A stretch of DNA of 64,000 nucleotides from Deinococcus koreensis (GTDB lineage: Bacteria > Deinococcota > Deinococci > Deinococcales > Deinococcaceae): the NCBI RefSeq assembly GCF_002901445.1, contig NZ_PPPD01000001.1, positions 930,001 through 994,000 on the forward strand. The letters run 5' to 3'. A program made the translations under genes and the position numbers. A model generated the notes under the pieces. That model searched no databases. It worked only from the letters and a program-made list of their open reading frames with translations, and was not told where the DNA came from. Shown in pieces: positions 51,685-60,727 of the stretch. Within the stretch, counting starts at the first letter, position 1. The number at the start of each line of letters is the position of its first letter.

Positions 51685-52505
51685 GCCCGGGGCCGCTCGA
51701 ACAGGGGCTGGCCCAGACCCGAAAGAAGCGGCCCGCCGACGAGTGGTCGAGCACCTGGATCTTCCGGCCGCTGGCCCAGCTGCTGGTGCCCCCGCTGGCC
51801 CGCCGGAACGTGAATCCGGCCCATGTGGTGCTGCTGCACACCGCGCTGGGCCTGTACGCCGCATGGCTGATCCGCCGGGGCGGCCGCCTGAGCCCGGCCC
51901 TGCTGCTGCAGGTAAAGACCGTGCTGGACAATCTCGACGGCCAGCTCGCCCGCGCCACAGGCCAGACCACCGAGACCGGCCGCTACCTGGACACCGAGAT
52001 GGATCTGGTCGTGAACGTGGCCCTGAACGTGGCCATCGCGGGCCGCGCCGGGTGGCCCCTGACCCTGCTCCAGAGCCTGATCATGACCACCGAATTCCTG
52101 TGGGAGCGCGAGCACCGCGGGGCCAGGGGCGAGGTCTTCCGCGATCCGCCGGCACAGGCCGGCGACGACCCGCGCCTGCTGACCGCCCTGAGAGGCGTCT
52201 ATGCCGCCTATTTTACCCCACAGGAGACAGGGCTGGCACGACTCTTCGAGCGACGCCTGCGGGCGATCACGGGAACCGAGCCCTCGGCGCTCCAGCGGCA
52301 GGCCTACACGCCCAGGACGATCAATGTCGTGACCGCCAACCTGGGCCTGAGCACCCAGCTCCTGGCGCTGGGGCTGTGCGTGATGGCCGGGCGCCCGCGC
52401 TGGTACACGCGCTCCCTGCCCGTACAGGCCGCGCTGCTGGTCGGAGTCCAGCTGTGGCGCGAGCAGCAGCTGCGGCAGAGCGCCAGCGCTACCCAACCCT
52501 CCTAG
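51681..52505 (+). CDS. CDP-alcohol phosphatidyltransferase family protein, start codon unusual
   Basis: About 274 residues. The CDP-OH-P motif is exact: [12 protein letters not shown]...GRYLDTEMD, i.e. DxxDGxxAR followed by GxxxDxxxD. Membrane segments flank it. It joins a CDP-linked alcohol to a second alcohol, making a phospholipid or related head group. There is no ATG, GTG or TTG in frame near the expected start. The best candidate is ATA at 51681-51683, which overlaps the TAG of the previous gene (ATAG) and has GGGGG about 6 bases upstream. A sequencing or assembly error here, or a CTG start at 51708, are alternatives. Confidence 0.8.
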   Translation: MGPGPLEQGLAQTRKKRPADEWSSTWIFRPLAQLLVPPLARRNVNPAHVVLLHTALGLYAAWLIRRGGRLSPALLLQVKTVLDNLDGQLARATGQTTETGRYLDTEMDLVVNVALNVAIAGRAGWPLTLLQSLIMTTEFLWEREHRGARGEVFRDPPAQAGDDPRLLTALRGVYAAYFTPQETGLARLFERRLRAITGTEPSALQRQAYTPRTINVVTANLGLSTQLLALGLCVMAGRPRWYTRSLPVQAALLVGVQLWREQQLRQSASATQPS

Positions 52506-52507
52506 GG

Positions 52508-53182
<675 letters not shown>

Positions 53183-53361
53183 CAGGAGGCTCCTCTGCAG
53201 CGCCCACCGTGCCCCGTCATGTGTGCCCTGTCATGACGTCAGGGTAGCGCCTGCGGCGATCCGCAGCGAGAGAATCCAGGGCCCACAGCGGTCTGCCGTT
53301 CCCCCCACGGGTACCTGTGTGTCGGTCACTTCCTGGGTTCGCCCCGGAGGGGTCACCGCTC

Positions 53362-54006
53362 TCAGCGCAGGAACGGATTGCTGCGCCGCTCGTGCCCCAC
53401 GGTGGTGCGCGGGCCGTGGCCGGGATAGACCGCCACGTCGCCCGGCAGGCTCAGCAGTTCGCGCTGCAGACCGGCGATGAGCCGGGCGTGGTCGCCGCCG
53501 GGCAGGTCGGTGCGCCCGATGCCGCCCTGGAAGAGGGTATCGCCGGCGACCACAAAATCCTCGCCCACGAAGACCACGTGCCCCGGCGCGTGTCCGGGCA
53601 GCTCGCGGGCCCGCAACTTCAGGTCACCGGCCGTGAAGACCTGATCCTGCGCGATGGCGTGCTCGGGGTCGGCGGGCTGGACGAAGGGCAGGTTCCAGCG
53701 GGCCGCCGAGGTGGCGCCCGCGCGGTAGAGCGGCAGGTCGGCCGGATGCAGGAACACCGGCACCCGCAGCGCCTCCCGGACGGGCTGCACCGCCCCGATG
53801 TGGTCGAAGTGCGCGTGCGTGAGCAGGATAGCCTGCACCGTGACCCCTGAGTCTCGCACCAGCTCCAGCAGCCGCGCCGCGTCGTCGCCGGGGTCGATCA
53901 GGAAGCCCTGGCTGTCGGCGCCCGCGACCAGCACGGCGTTTTCCTGAAGCGGGCCGGTGGGCAGCGACCAGACCCGCGCCCGGCCATGAATCTGTGGAGA
54001 GGGCAT
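53362..54006 (-). CDS. MBL-fold hydrolase, glyoxalase II-like (YcbL type)
   Basis: 214 residues, the short glyoxalase II-like size. Metal site [11 protein letters not shown] (His64, His66, Asp68, His69), then [32 protein letters not shown] and [16 protein letters not shown]. It hydrolyses thioesters such as lactoylglutathione or a bacillithiol equivalent. It lacks the C-terminal substrate domain of full glyoxalase II. TAGACT is 6 bases before the ATG. Confidence 0.92.
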   Translation of the reverse strand: MPSPQIHGRARVWSLPTGPLQENAVLVAGADSQGFLIDPGDDAARLLELVRDSGVTVQAILLTHAHFDHIGAVQPVREALRVPVFLHPADLPLYRAGATSAARWNLPFVQPADPEHAIAQDQVFTAGDLKLRARELPGHAPGHVVFVGEDFVVAGDTLFQGGIGRTDLPGGDHARLIAGLQRELLSLPGDVAVYPGHGPRTTVGHERRSNPFLR

Positions 54007-54012
54007 GACCGG

Positions 54013-54018
54013 AGTCTA
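54013..54018 (-). promoter_or_regulatory. -10 box of the glyoxalase II-like gene
   Basis: TAGACT on the minus strand, 6 bases before the ATG. Confidence 0.5.
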
Positions 54019-54028
54019 GCCGCCGCAG

Positions 54029-54688
54029 CTACCGCTGGAGTGTCGCCTGCACGGTGCCCGAGGCCGGGTCGACGGTGACGCTGGGCCAGGGATTGGCGCT
54101 GCCCCCGGTGCGGGTCTCGATCCGGTAGGCGGTGCCCGGCTCCAGCGTGACGGGCGTGACCTGGCCGCGCGAGACCAGCGCCAGGGGTGGGCCAGCCGGC
54201 GCCGATCCGGCCAGCGGGGTCACCGTCACGCTGATCTGGGCGAACTCCGCCTGCAGGGCCTCCGGGACGTCCGTGGGCGGGTCGGCGTCCACGCGGCCGT
54301 CCGAGGGCCGCACGCGCAGCTCGGCGTAATAGGACAGAAAATAGGCGTCGTTCCGAAACACCGCCAGCGCGGCCGCCAGGGTGGGCGCCCAGACGGTCAG
54401 CGTGCGGCCCTCGGCCTGCACGCGAAGGTCGGGGCAATTGAGGGTGTAGTCGGGGGGGACGCTCCCGGCCCCGGCACCCACGCCGTACTCCAGGGCCCCG
54501 CCCTCGCCCACGCGCGGCCCGGCGGCGCAGATGCGCGCCTGATCCTCGGTGCTCAGATCCGTGAAGGTGTTCTGCACGGCGACCGGCGCACAACCGCCCA
54601 GCGAGCCGCCCAGCAGACTGCACAGCGCGGCCAGCAGGCCCACCCCCACCCACTGCGGATACCTCCTGTCCCCCCGCCCCTTGCCCAT
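54029..54688 (-). CDS. Predicted lipoprotein with beta-rich domain
   Basis: 219 residues. GGAGG lies 7 bases before the ATG. A long leader ends in a lipobox LGGC (Cys33). The mature part has Cys in ARICAAG and LNCPDL, perhaps a disulphide, and a C-terminal strand-rich stretch (TPVTLEPGTAYRIETRTGG). No named family. Located outside the cytoplasmic membrane. It converges on nothing; 22 bases separate it from the start of the glyoxalase gene downstream. Confidence 0.7.
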   Translation of the reverse strand: MGKGRGDRRYPQWVGVGLLAALCSLLGGSLGGCAPVAVQNTFTDLSTEDQARICAAGPRVGEGGALEYGVGAGAGSVPPDYTLNCPDLRVQAEGRTLTVWAPTLAAALAVFRNDAYFLSYYAELRVRPSDGRVDADPPTDVPEALQAEFAQISVTVTPLAGSAPAGPPLALVSRGQVTPVTLEPGTAYRIETRTGGSANPWPSVTVDPASGTVQATLQR

Positions 54689-54879
54689 CCTGTGGCCTCC
54701 CCCGACTGGTGAACGACCAGCCTGAAGCCCATTTCATTCCACCGGGCCCAGGCGCGCAAGCCAGAGTGTGCACGCCGCCGCCCCCAGCAACCGACCATGA
54801 CTGAACCTCCCAGAGCAGCGCCGGGAGGTCTCGGACTCGACAGGAACGGAGGTCGACAACGGGCCGGCTCCAGCCACCC

Positions 54880-55200
54880 TCAGGTCTGGTCGTCGGTCGT
54901 GGCCCCCTCGGCGGCGCGTTTCACGGCGTCCATGCCGCTGCGCGCGGCGTCGGCGCTGGAGTACGCCTCGCTGTGGCCGATGGCCTGCCCGTTGGCCGCC
55001 CTCAGGTCGAAGCGCAGGCCGTCGGCGCTGGGCTCGTAGCGGGCGCCCTGGCCGGCGTTGCTCTGCACCGAGGCGATGCTGCCCAGGGCGCCCGCCCGGC
55101 TGGCATAGCGCTCACTGGTCAGCACGATTTGGCCGTTCCCCGCGTGCAGGTTGAACATGAACTGATCACCGGACGTCTTGAGCACGTACTTTCCTGCCAT
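54880..55200 (-). CDS. YegP-like DUF1508 tandem domain protein
   Basis: 106 residues. Two DUF1508 units: AGKYVLKTSGDQFMFNLHAGNGQIVLTSERYASRAGALGSIASVQ, and RYEPSADGLRFDLRAANGQAIGHSEAYSSADAARSGMDAVK. Each has the F.L.A.NG..I..SE.Y pattern. The family is cytoplasmic and induced by stress, function unknown. GGGAGG precedes the ATG by 6 bases. The gap 54689-54879 upstream of the lipoprotein holds only a small CCTCCC/GGGAGG hairpin. Confidence 0.92.
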   Translation of the reverse strand: MAGKYVLKTSGDQFMFNLHAGNGQIVLTSERYASRAGALGSIASVQSNAGQGARYEPSADGLRFDLRAANGQAIGHSEAYSSADAARSGMDAVKRAAEGATTDDQT

Positions 55201-55261
55201 ACGTGACCTCCCGGAGGGCTGAAGTGTGAGATGACCCACTGTACACTTCGGGACTGAGGAG

Positions 55262-56080
55262 TCAATTCCGGGCGTGCGCCACAGCTGCCGCCACCTGCTC
55301 GGCCGTGGGGCGCACGCCCGTATACAGCACGAACTGCTCCAGCGCCTGCAGGGCGATCACCTCCAGGCCGGTGATCACGGGCCGACCCTGGCGGCGGGCC
55401 TCCCGGATCAGCGGCGTCTCGGCGGGCAGGGCCACCACGTCGAACACCGTGGACGCCGCCGCGATCTGCTCAGGGGTAAAGGCCAGCGCGTGTTCCTCCG
55501 CCCCGCCCGCCATGCCGATGGGCGTGACGTTCACCAGCAGGTCGCCCGGCTGGCTCTCGGGCCGTTCCGGCGACCACGTCCAGCCGCAGCGCTCCGCCAG
55601 CGCCGCGCCCGCCGCCCCGTTGCGGGCCACGAGGACGCCGCGCGTGAAGCCGGCGTCCCGGAACGCACTCGCCACCGCCTTGCCCATGCCGCCGCTGCCG
55701 CGCAGTACCACGCCCCTGGAAGGGTCGAGGCGGTGCCGGTCGATGAGGTGCTGGATCGCCACGTAGTCCGTGTTGTACGCCTTCAGGTGCCCGCCGTCGT
55801 TCACGATGGTGTTCACGGATCCGATGGCGGCGGCCGAGGCGTCCAGCTCGTCGAGCAGCCCGATCACCGCCTCCTTGAAGGGCATGCTCACCGCGCAGCC
55901 CCGGATGCCCAGCGCGCGCACCCCGGCGATGGCCCCCGGCAGGTCAGACGTGGTGAACGCCTTGTACACGTAGTCCAGCCCCAGTTCCCCGTACAGAAAG
56001 TTGTGGAAGCGCGTGCCGAAAGTGCCCGGACGCCCGGCCAGGCTCATGCACAGGGTGGTGTCGCGGGTGATCTCTCTCAC
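55262..56080 (-). CDS. Shikimate dehydrogenase-like protein of the HI0607 (ShdL) type
   Basis: 272 residues. GTG start, since the family begins with (K/R)DTxLCMSLxGRPxxFGTxFHNxLY, present here. Further matches: GIRGCAVSMPFKEA (substrate Lys), SVNTIVNDGGHLKAYNTDY, RGSGGMGKAVASAF (NAD(P) site) and a C-terminal LEVIALQALEQFVLYTG. HI0607-type enzymes oxidise shikimate poorly and their natural substrate is unknown. It lies upstream of nothing coupled; the argC gene is 85 bases away on the same strand. Confidence 0.9.
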   Translation of the reverse strand: MREITRDTTLCMSLAGRPGTFGTRFHNFLYGELGLDYVYKAFTTSDLPGAIAGVRALGIRGCAVSMPFKEAVIGLLDELDASAAAIGSVNTIVNDGGHLKAYNTDYVAIQHLIDRHRLDPSRGVVLRGSGGMGKAVASAFRDAGFTRGVLVARNGAAGAALAERCGWTWSPERPESQPGDLLVNVTPIGMAGGAEEHALAFTPEQIAAASTVFDVVALPAETPLIREARRQGRPVITGLEVIALQALEQFVLYTGVRPTAEQVAAAVAHARN

Positions 56081-56121
56081 TATCGCGGCTCTGCGCTGTG
56101 GGAACGGAACAGCTTGCGGAA

Positions 56122-56187
56122 ACAGGACAGAGGGCGTCCTGTTCCCTGCACTCCGGCCGCTCCCGTCACGGCGACTCGCTCCGCTCG
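56122..56187 (+). repeat. Dispersed palindrome-headed repeat at the end of argC
   Basis: ACAGGAC (56122-56128), 7-base loop, GTCCTGT (56136-56142), then CACTCCGGCC (56149-56158), ending CTCGCTCCGCTCG (56175-56187). It covers the last codons of argC and the spacer behind it. Confidence 0.7.
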
Positions 56188-57128
56188 ATCCGGGCTGCGC
56201 CCGAATGGCCGCCCAGGCCCAGCATCAGCTCCAGGTTCTGCACCGCCGCGCCGCCCGCGCCCTTGCCCAGGTTGTCGAGCCGGGCGGCCAGCACCACGCG
56301 CCCGCTGTCCGCACTGGGATACACGAAGAGTTCGAGGTCGTTGGTGTCGTTCAGCGCCTGCGGGTCGAGGGTCTCGGGGTTCTCGTTCATGGGCACCACG
56401 CGCACGTAGCGCTGCCCGGCGTAGTGCTGCTGCAGCGCCCCGTGCAGGGCCTCCGGGGTGGTGCCCAGCTCGCGCAGATGCAGCGGGATGGTCACGGTCA
56501 TGCCCTGCGCCCAGCCGCCCACGTTCGGCGTGAAGATCGGCGTGCGGGTCAGGCCGCCGTAGCGCATTGTCTCGGGAATGTGCTTGTGGTTCAGCCCCAG
56601 GGCGTAGCCCAGGAACGCGCCGCGCATGGGGTGGGCCTGACCCTGCTCGTGGGCCTCGACCAGCGCCCGGCCGCCGCCGCTGTAGCCGCTGTAACCCTGG
56701 ATGGACACCGGGAAGTCGGCGGGAAGCAGGCCCGCGGCGGTCAGCGGAGCCAGCAACGAGATCGCGCCCGTGGAGTAGCAGCCGGGATTGGCGACGTGGC
56801 GGGCCGAGCGGATGCGCCCGGGCTGATCGGCGTCCAGTTCGGGAAAGCCGAAGACCCAGGCCGGATTGACCCGGTGCGCGGTGGAGGCGTCCAGCAGGCG
56901 CGCCGCCGGGTTGGTCGTGAGCCGCGCGGCCTCGCGCGCCGCGTCGTCATGCAGGCACAGGATCGAGACGTCGGCGGCGTTCAGCAGTTCCGAGCGCGCG
57001 ACCGGATCTTTGCGCCGCGCGGGGTCGATGCTCAGAAGGTCGAGATCCGGGCGGCCCGCGAGCCGGGAGCGGATCTGCAGGCCGGTGGTGCCGGCCTCGC
57101 CGTCGATGAAGATCTGGGGTTTAGTCAT
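56166..57128 (-). CDS. argC: N-acetyl-gamma-glutamyl-phosphate reductase (short type)
   Basis: 320 residues, the short ArgC type. [14 protein letters not shown] at the NADP site, the catalytic Cys117 in [20 protein letters not shown], and the His in NHKHIPE. It reduces N-acetylglutamyl phosphate in arginine synthesis. The last 8 or so residues (ARIERSESP) are encoded by the repeat at 56122-56187 and look added. ArgF is about 2.4 kb away in the same orientation. Confidence 0.93.
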   Translation of the reverse strand: MTKPQIFIDGEAGTTGLQIRSRLAGRPDLDLLSIDPARRKDPVARSELLNAADVSILCLHDDAAREAARLTTNPAARLLDASTAHRVNPAWVFGFPELDADQPGRIRSARHVANPGCYSTGAISLLAPLTAAGLLPADFPVSIQGYSGYSGGGRALVEAHEQGQAHPMRGAFLGYALGLNHKHIPETMRYGGLTRTPIFTPNVGGWAQGMTVTIPLHLRELGTTPEALHGALQQHYAGQRYVRVVPMNENPETLDPQALNDTNDLELFVYPSADSGRVVLAARLDNLGKGAGGAAVQNLELMLGLGGHSGAARIERSESP

Positions 57129-57250
57129 GGGTGTACTCGCCTCTCATCCGGGAACGAACCTCTTCATCCGTCCATTGTCCAGTATGCGGCGGGCTGGACG
57201 ACCCAGGCGGCCCTGTCCAGGTGGCCCAGTTCTGTCCAGGGCAGCAGGGC

Positions 57251-57282
57251 AGGACGGAGCCGCCCGGGGGCGGCTCCGTCCT
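57251..57282 (-). terminator. Hairpin after the large lipoprotein gene
   Basis: A perfect 14-bp stem (AGGACGGAGCCGCC at 57251-57264 and its complement at 57269-57282) with a 4-base loop, 15 bases beyond the stop codon at 57297. No T-run. Confidence 0.6.
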
Positions 57283-57296
57283 GCAGAGAAAGGCGC

Positions 57297-59285
57297 CTAC
57301 TTGCCGGGAATGACCTGCGTGATGCGGGTGGCCCAGTTCGCCAGGGTGGTGCGCGTACCGCCGCAGGAGCCGAAGGGCGCGGCGGCATACTGCGCCAGCG
57401 TGCAGTCGGCGGCGATGTACTCGTTGGCCAGCCAGATGCTCGCGCCGTCGCTGGCGGCGGCCGCGTAGTCGCCCCAGCGCGGGCGCGGCGGATCGCCGAA
57501 GGCGCGGTAGCCGCTGAAGCCGTCCTGGGTGCCGCGGCCGGCCGCCGCGATGGCCAGCGGGCTCACGCCGTCCTTGCTGATGCCGAAGTAGGCGGCGCTG
57601 GGGTGGTGATCCGGGCCGACCAGGGTCACGCCCACCGCGCCCCGCCCGGCCGAGGTCACGGCGACCGCCGGGAAGAGCACGTTGTTGCCCGGCACGCTCA
57701 GCACGCCCTGGTTCACCACCACGGCGTCGGCCTTGTTCTTGTTGGTCTGCGGGCGCAGCACGAACCAGGCCGCCCCGACCCGGTCGGTGCCGGCGTCGTT
57801 CACGGCGGTGCCCAGCGTCGTCCAGAGCTTGCCGTCGGCGTACATGACCTGCTGCACTCGGCTGTCTCCGCCGTCCAGCGGCGAGAGCACCTCCGTGTGC
57901 GGGGGCTCGGTGGCCAGCAGGTTCCGCCAGCAGCCCGGCCCGAGGGGGGTGGGCAGGGTGGTGTCGTTGATGCACTGGCCCAGCGGGAAGTTGCCGGCCT
58001 TCTGGGTGGCGGCCGGCGGCACGGCGTAGGGCTGCACGCGGATCACGCTGGCGTTCAGCGTCAGCGCGGGGCGGCCGGCGTTCAGCGACGAGGTGTTGGT
58101 CAGCGCCCACACGACCAGCCGGTCGCTGGCGCCGCTGTCCTCGAAGACCGCCAGGGAACTCACGAAATGCTCGGTGCCCCTGGTGCCCCGGTCGAATTCG
58201 CCGTCCGGCGAGCGGGAGGGCATGAGCGTGAAGGCAGGGATCGGGCTGGCGGCCAGGTCGTAGCTGACGATATTCAGCGTGCCGGCGCCCGCCACCAGCT
58301 GCGCCTTGGGCAGGGCGTAGATCTGCGTCCCGTTGAAGTCGCCGGTGACCAGCGAGAACTCGTTGGTCGTGATGTACACGCCGTGCTCGTCCACGCCCAG
58401 GTGCGGGTAGTCGCCGAAGCAGGGGCAGTCCCTGTGGGCCGGGGTGCCGTCGGTGCCGTCGTTGTGCGCGGCCAGGCGGTAGATCGTCCAGGCGCCGGTC
58501 GGATCACCCGTGCGGCTGACCGCCAGATCCAGGGAGTTCTTGCCGGTCAGCGCGCCCGTGGCAGGGTTGGTGCCCAGGACGTCGGTCAGGTGGAACCAGC
58601 GGCCGCTGGCAGCGTCGTAGTGGCAGCTGGGGTCGAAGGTGGTGGGGCCGAAGACCGGCGCCGGCCCGCGGATGATGGCGGCCGGGTAGCCGTTGAAGGT
58701 GTTCAGATCGACCGGAATGGTGCGGGGCGCGCCGTCGGTGCCGAACACCCGCAGTACGCTGTTCACGGTTTCCAGCACGAAGCCGTTGCCCACGCACAGG
58801 CCCTGATCTGGCGGCTCGTTGCTGAACTGCCGGCCGCCGTTCGCAGTGCGGGTGTCGCGGTGGTTCAGGCCGTCGAAACTGCGCTGCAGCGCGGGCTGGG
58901 GGGTGAGCTTCAGGGCGCCGAGCCCACGCGGCGCCACGCCCTTGCCGGGCCGGGTCTGCGGCAGCCGGCGGTTGAAATCGAAGTCCAGGCCGCTCAGGGC
59001 CTGTGCACCCAGCACCGGCGCCGGCGGCGCGCCCAGGAGCTTCCTGCCGCGCAGTTCAGGATTCTGCAGGGCCCCGCCATCCGGCGCCCCGGCCTGCAGC
59101 GAGGTGCTCCCCGCCGCCGACAGTTCCCGCAGGGTGGGCGGCACCTCCAGCACCTGGGCACTCAGGGTCGCCCCGGAGTCCCCCGCCCCCGAATCCCCCG
59201 CCAGCGGGTCAGGGGTTCCACCACCACAGGCCACCAGCGCCAGGCTCAGCGCGGCGGCCGGCAGCCACTTCCAGTCCGTCCCCAT
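57297..59285 (-). CDS. Large secreted lipoprotein, function unknown
   Basis: 662 residues. Lipobox LVAC with Cys20, then a Gly/Asp/Ser-rich linker. The rest repeats blocks of beta strands and Gly/Asp-rich turns (VDEHGVYITTNEFSLVTGDFNG, YDAASGRWFHL, IRGPAPVFGPTTFDP), suggesting a beta-propeller. Several Cys occur (SCHYDA, DCPCFGDYP, GQCINDT, GPGCWRN, DCTLAQY). No named domain identified. Proteins of this kind sit on the cell surface. Confidence 0.75.
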   Translation of the reverse strand: MGTDWKWLPAAALSLALVACGGGTPDPLAGDSGAGDSGATLSAQVLEVPPTLRELSAAGSTSLQAGAPDGGALQNPELRGRKLLGAPPAPVLGAQALSGLDFDFNRRLPQTRPGKGVAPRGLGALKLTPQPALQRSFDGLNHRDTRTANGGRQFSNEPPDQGLCVGNGFVLETVNSVLRVFGTDGAPRTIPVDLNTFNGYPAAIIRGPAPVFGPTTFDPSCHYDAASGRWFHLTDVLGTNPATGALTGKNSLDLAVSRTGDPTGAWTIYRLAAHNDGTDGTPAHRDCPCFGDYPHLGVDEHGVYITTNEFSLVTGDFNGTQIYALPKAQLVAGAGTLNIVSYDLAASPIPAFTLMPSRSPDGEFDRGTRGTEHFVSSLAVFEDSGASDRLVVWALTNTSSLNAGRPALTLNASVIRVQPYAVPPAATQKAGNFPLGQCINDTTLPTPLGPGCWRNLLATEPPHTEVLSPLDGGDSRVQQVMYADGKLWTTLGTAVNDAGTDRVGAAWFVLRPQTNKNKADAVVVNQGVLSVPGNNVLFPAVAVTSAGRGAVGVTLVGPDHHPSAAYFGISKDGVSPLAIAAAGRGTQDGFSGYRAFGDPPRPRWGDYAAAASDGASIWLANEYIAADCTLAQYAAAPFGSCGGTRTTLANWATRITQVIPGK

Positions 59286-59473
59286 AGCGTCTCCTCTCGT
59301 GCCATCTCTGCATGAACGGGCGTGCGATCAGGCCGCGGCGCGGGTACCCGTCCAGCGGCCCGCAGGCCGGCAGGAGGGTAGCAACGAAGGCCGGCAGCGC
59401 CTGAGAGCAGGCACGGCGCCCTACAAAAGCGCCCCCTGGACAGAGGGGCCGGAGACGTTGACCCGACCACTGT

Positions 59474-59489
59474 ACCCCCGTCCGGGGGT
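59474..59489 (-). terminator. Palindrome downstream of argF
   Basis: ACCCCCG-TC-CGGGGGT, 28 bases after the argF stop on the minus strand. It is short and has no T-run. Confidence 0.4.
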
Positions 59490-59516
59490 GGGAGTCTGCA
59501 GGATGGCCGCCCGGGT

Positions 59517-60578
<1,062 letters not shown>

Positions 60579-60586
60579 AGGCAAGG

Positions 60587-60592
60587 AGTATA
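60587..60592 (-). promoter_or_regulatory. -10 box of argF
   Basis: TATACT on the minus strand, 8 bases before the ATG; the best -10 box in the window. Confidence 0.6.
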
Positions 60593-60683
60593 GCTGGCCC
60601 GGCGAGACCATATCCATCCGGCTCAAAGCCGCATGTTTATTCACCGGATCTGCTTGAAGATGCACGCCCGCCGACGGGAACAT

Positions 60684-60709
60684 CCGGTTCCTCTCGCGGA
60701 GGGAACCGG
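60684..60709 (-). terminator. Hairpin after the M14 carboxypeptidase gene
   Basis: CCGGTTCC (60684-60691) pairs with GGAACCGG (60702-60709), 19 bases beyond the stop at 60728. Confidence 0.6.
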
Positions 60710-60727
60710 CTGAACTGAGGGGACGGA

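Noticed and set aside
56001..59315. A 1104-residue plus-strand frame over argC and the large lipoprotein
   Set aside because: Antisense of two well-supported genes; low complexity and no recognisable motif.
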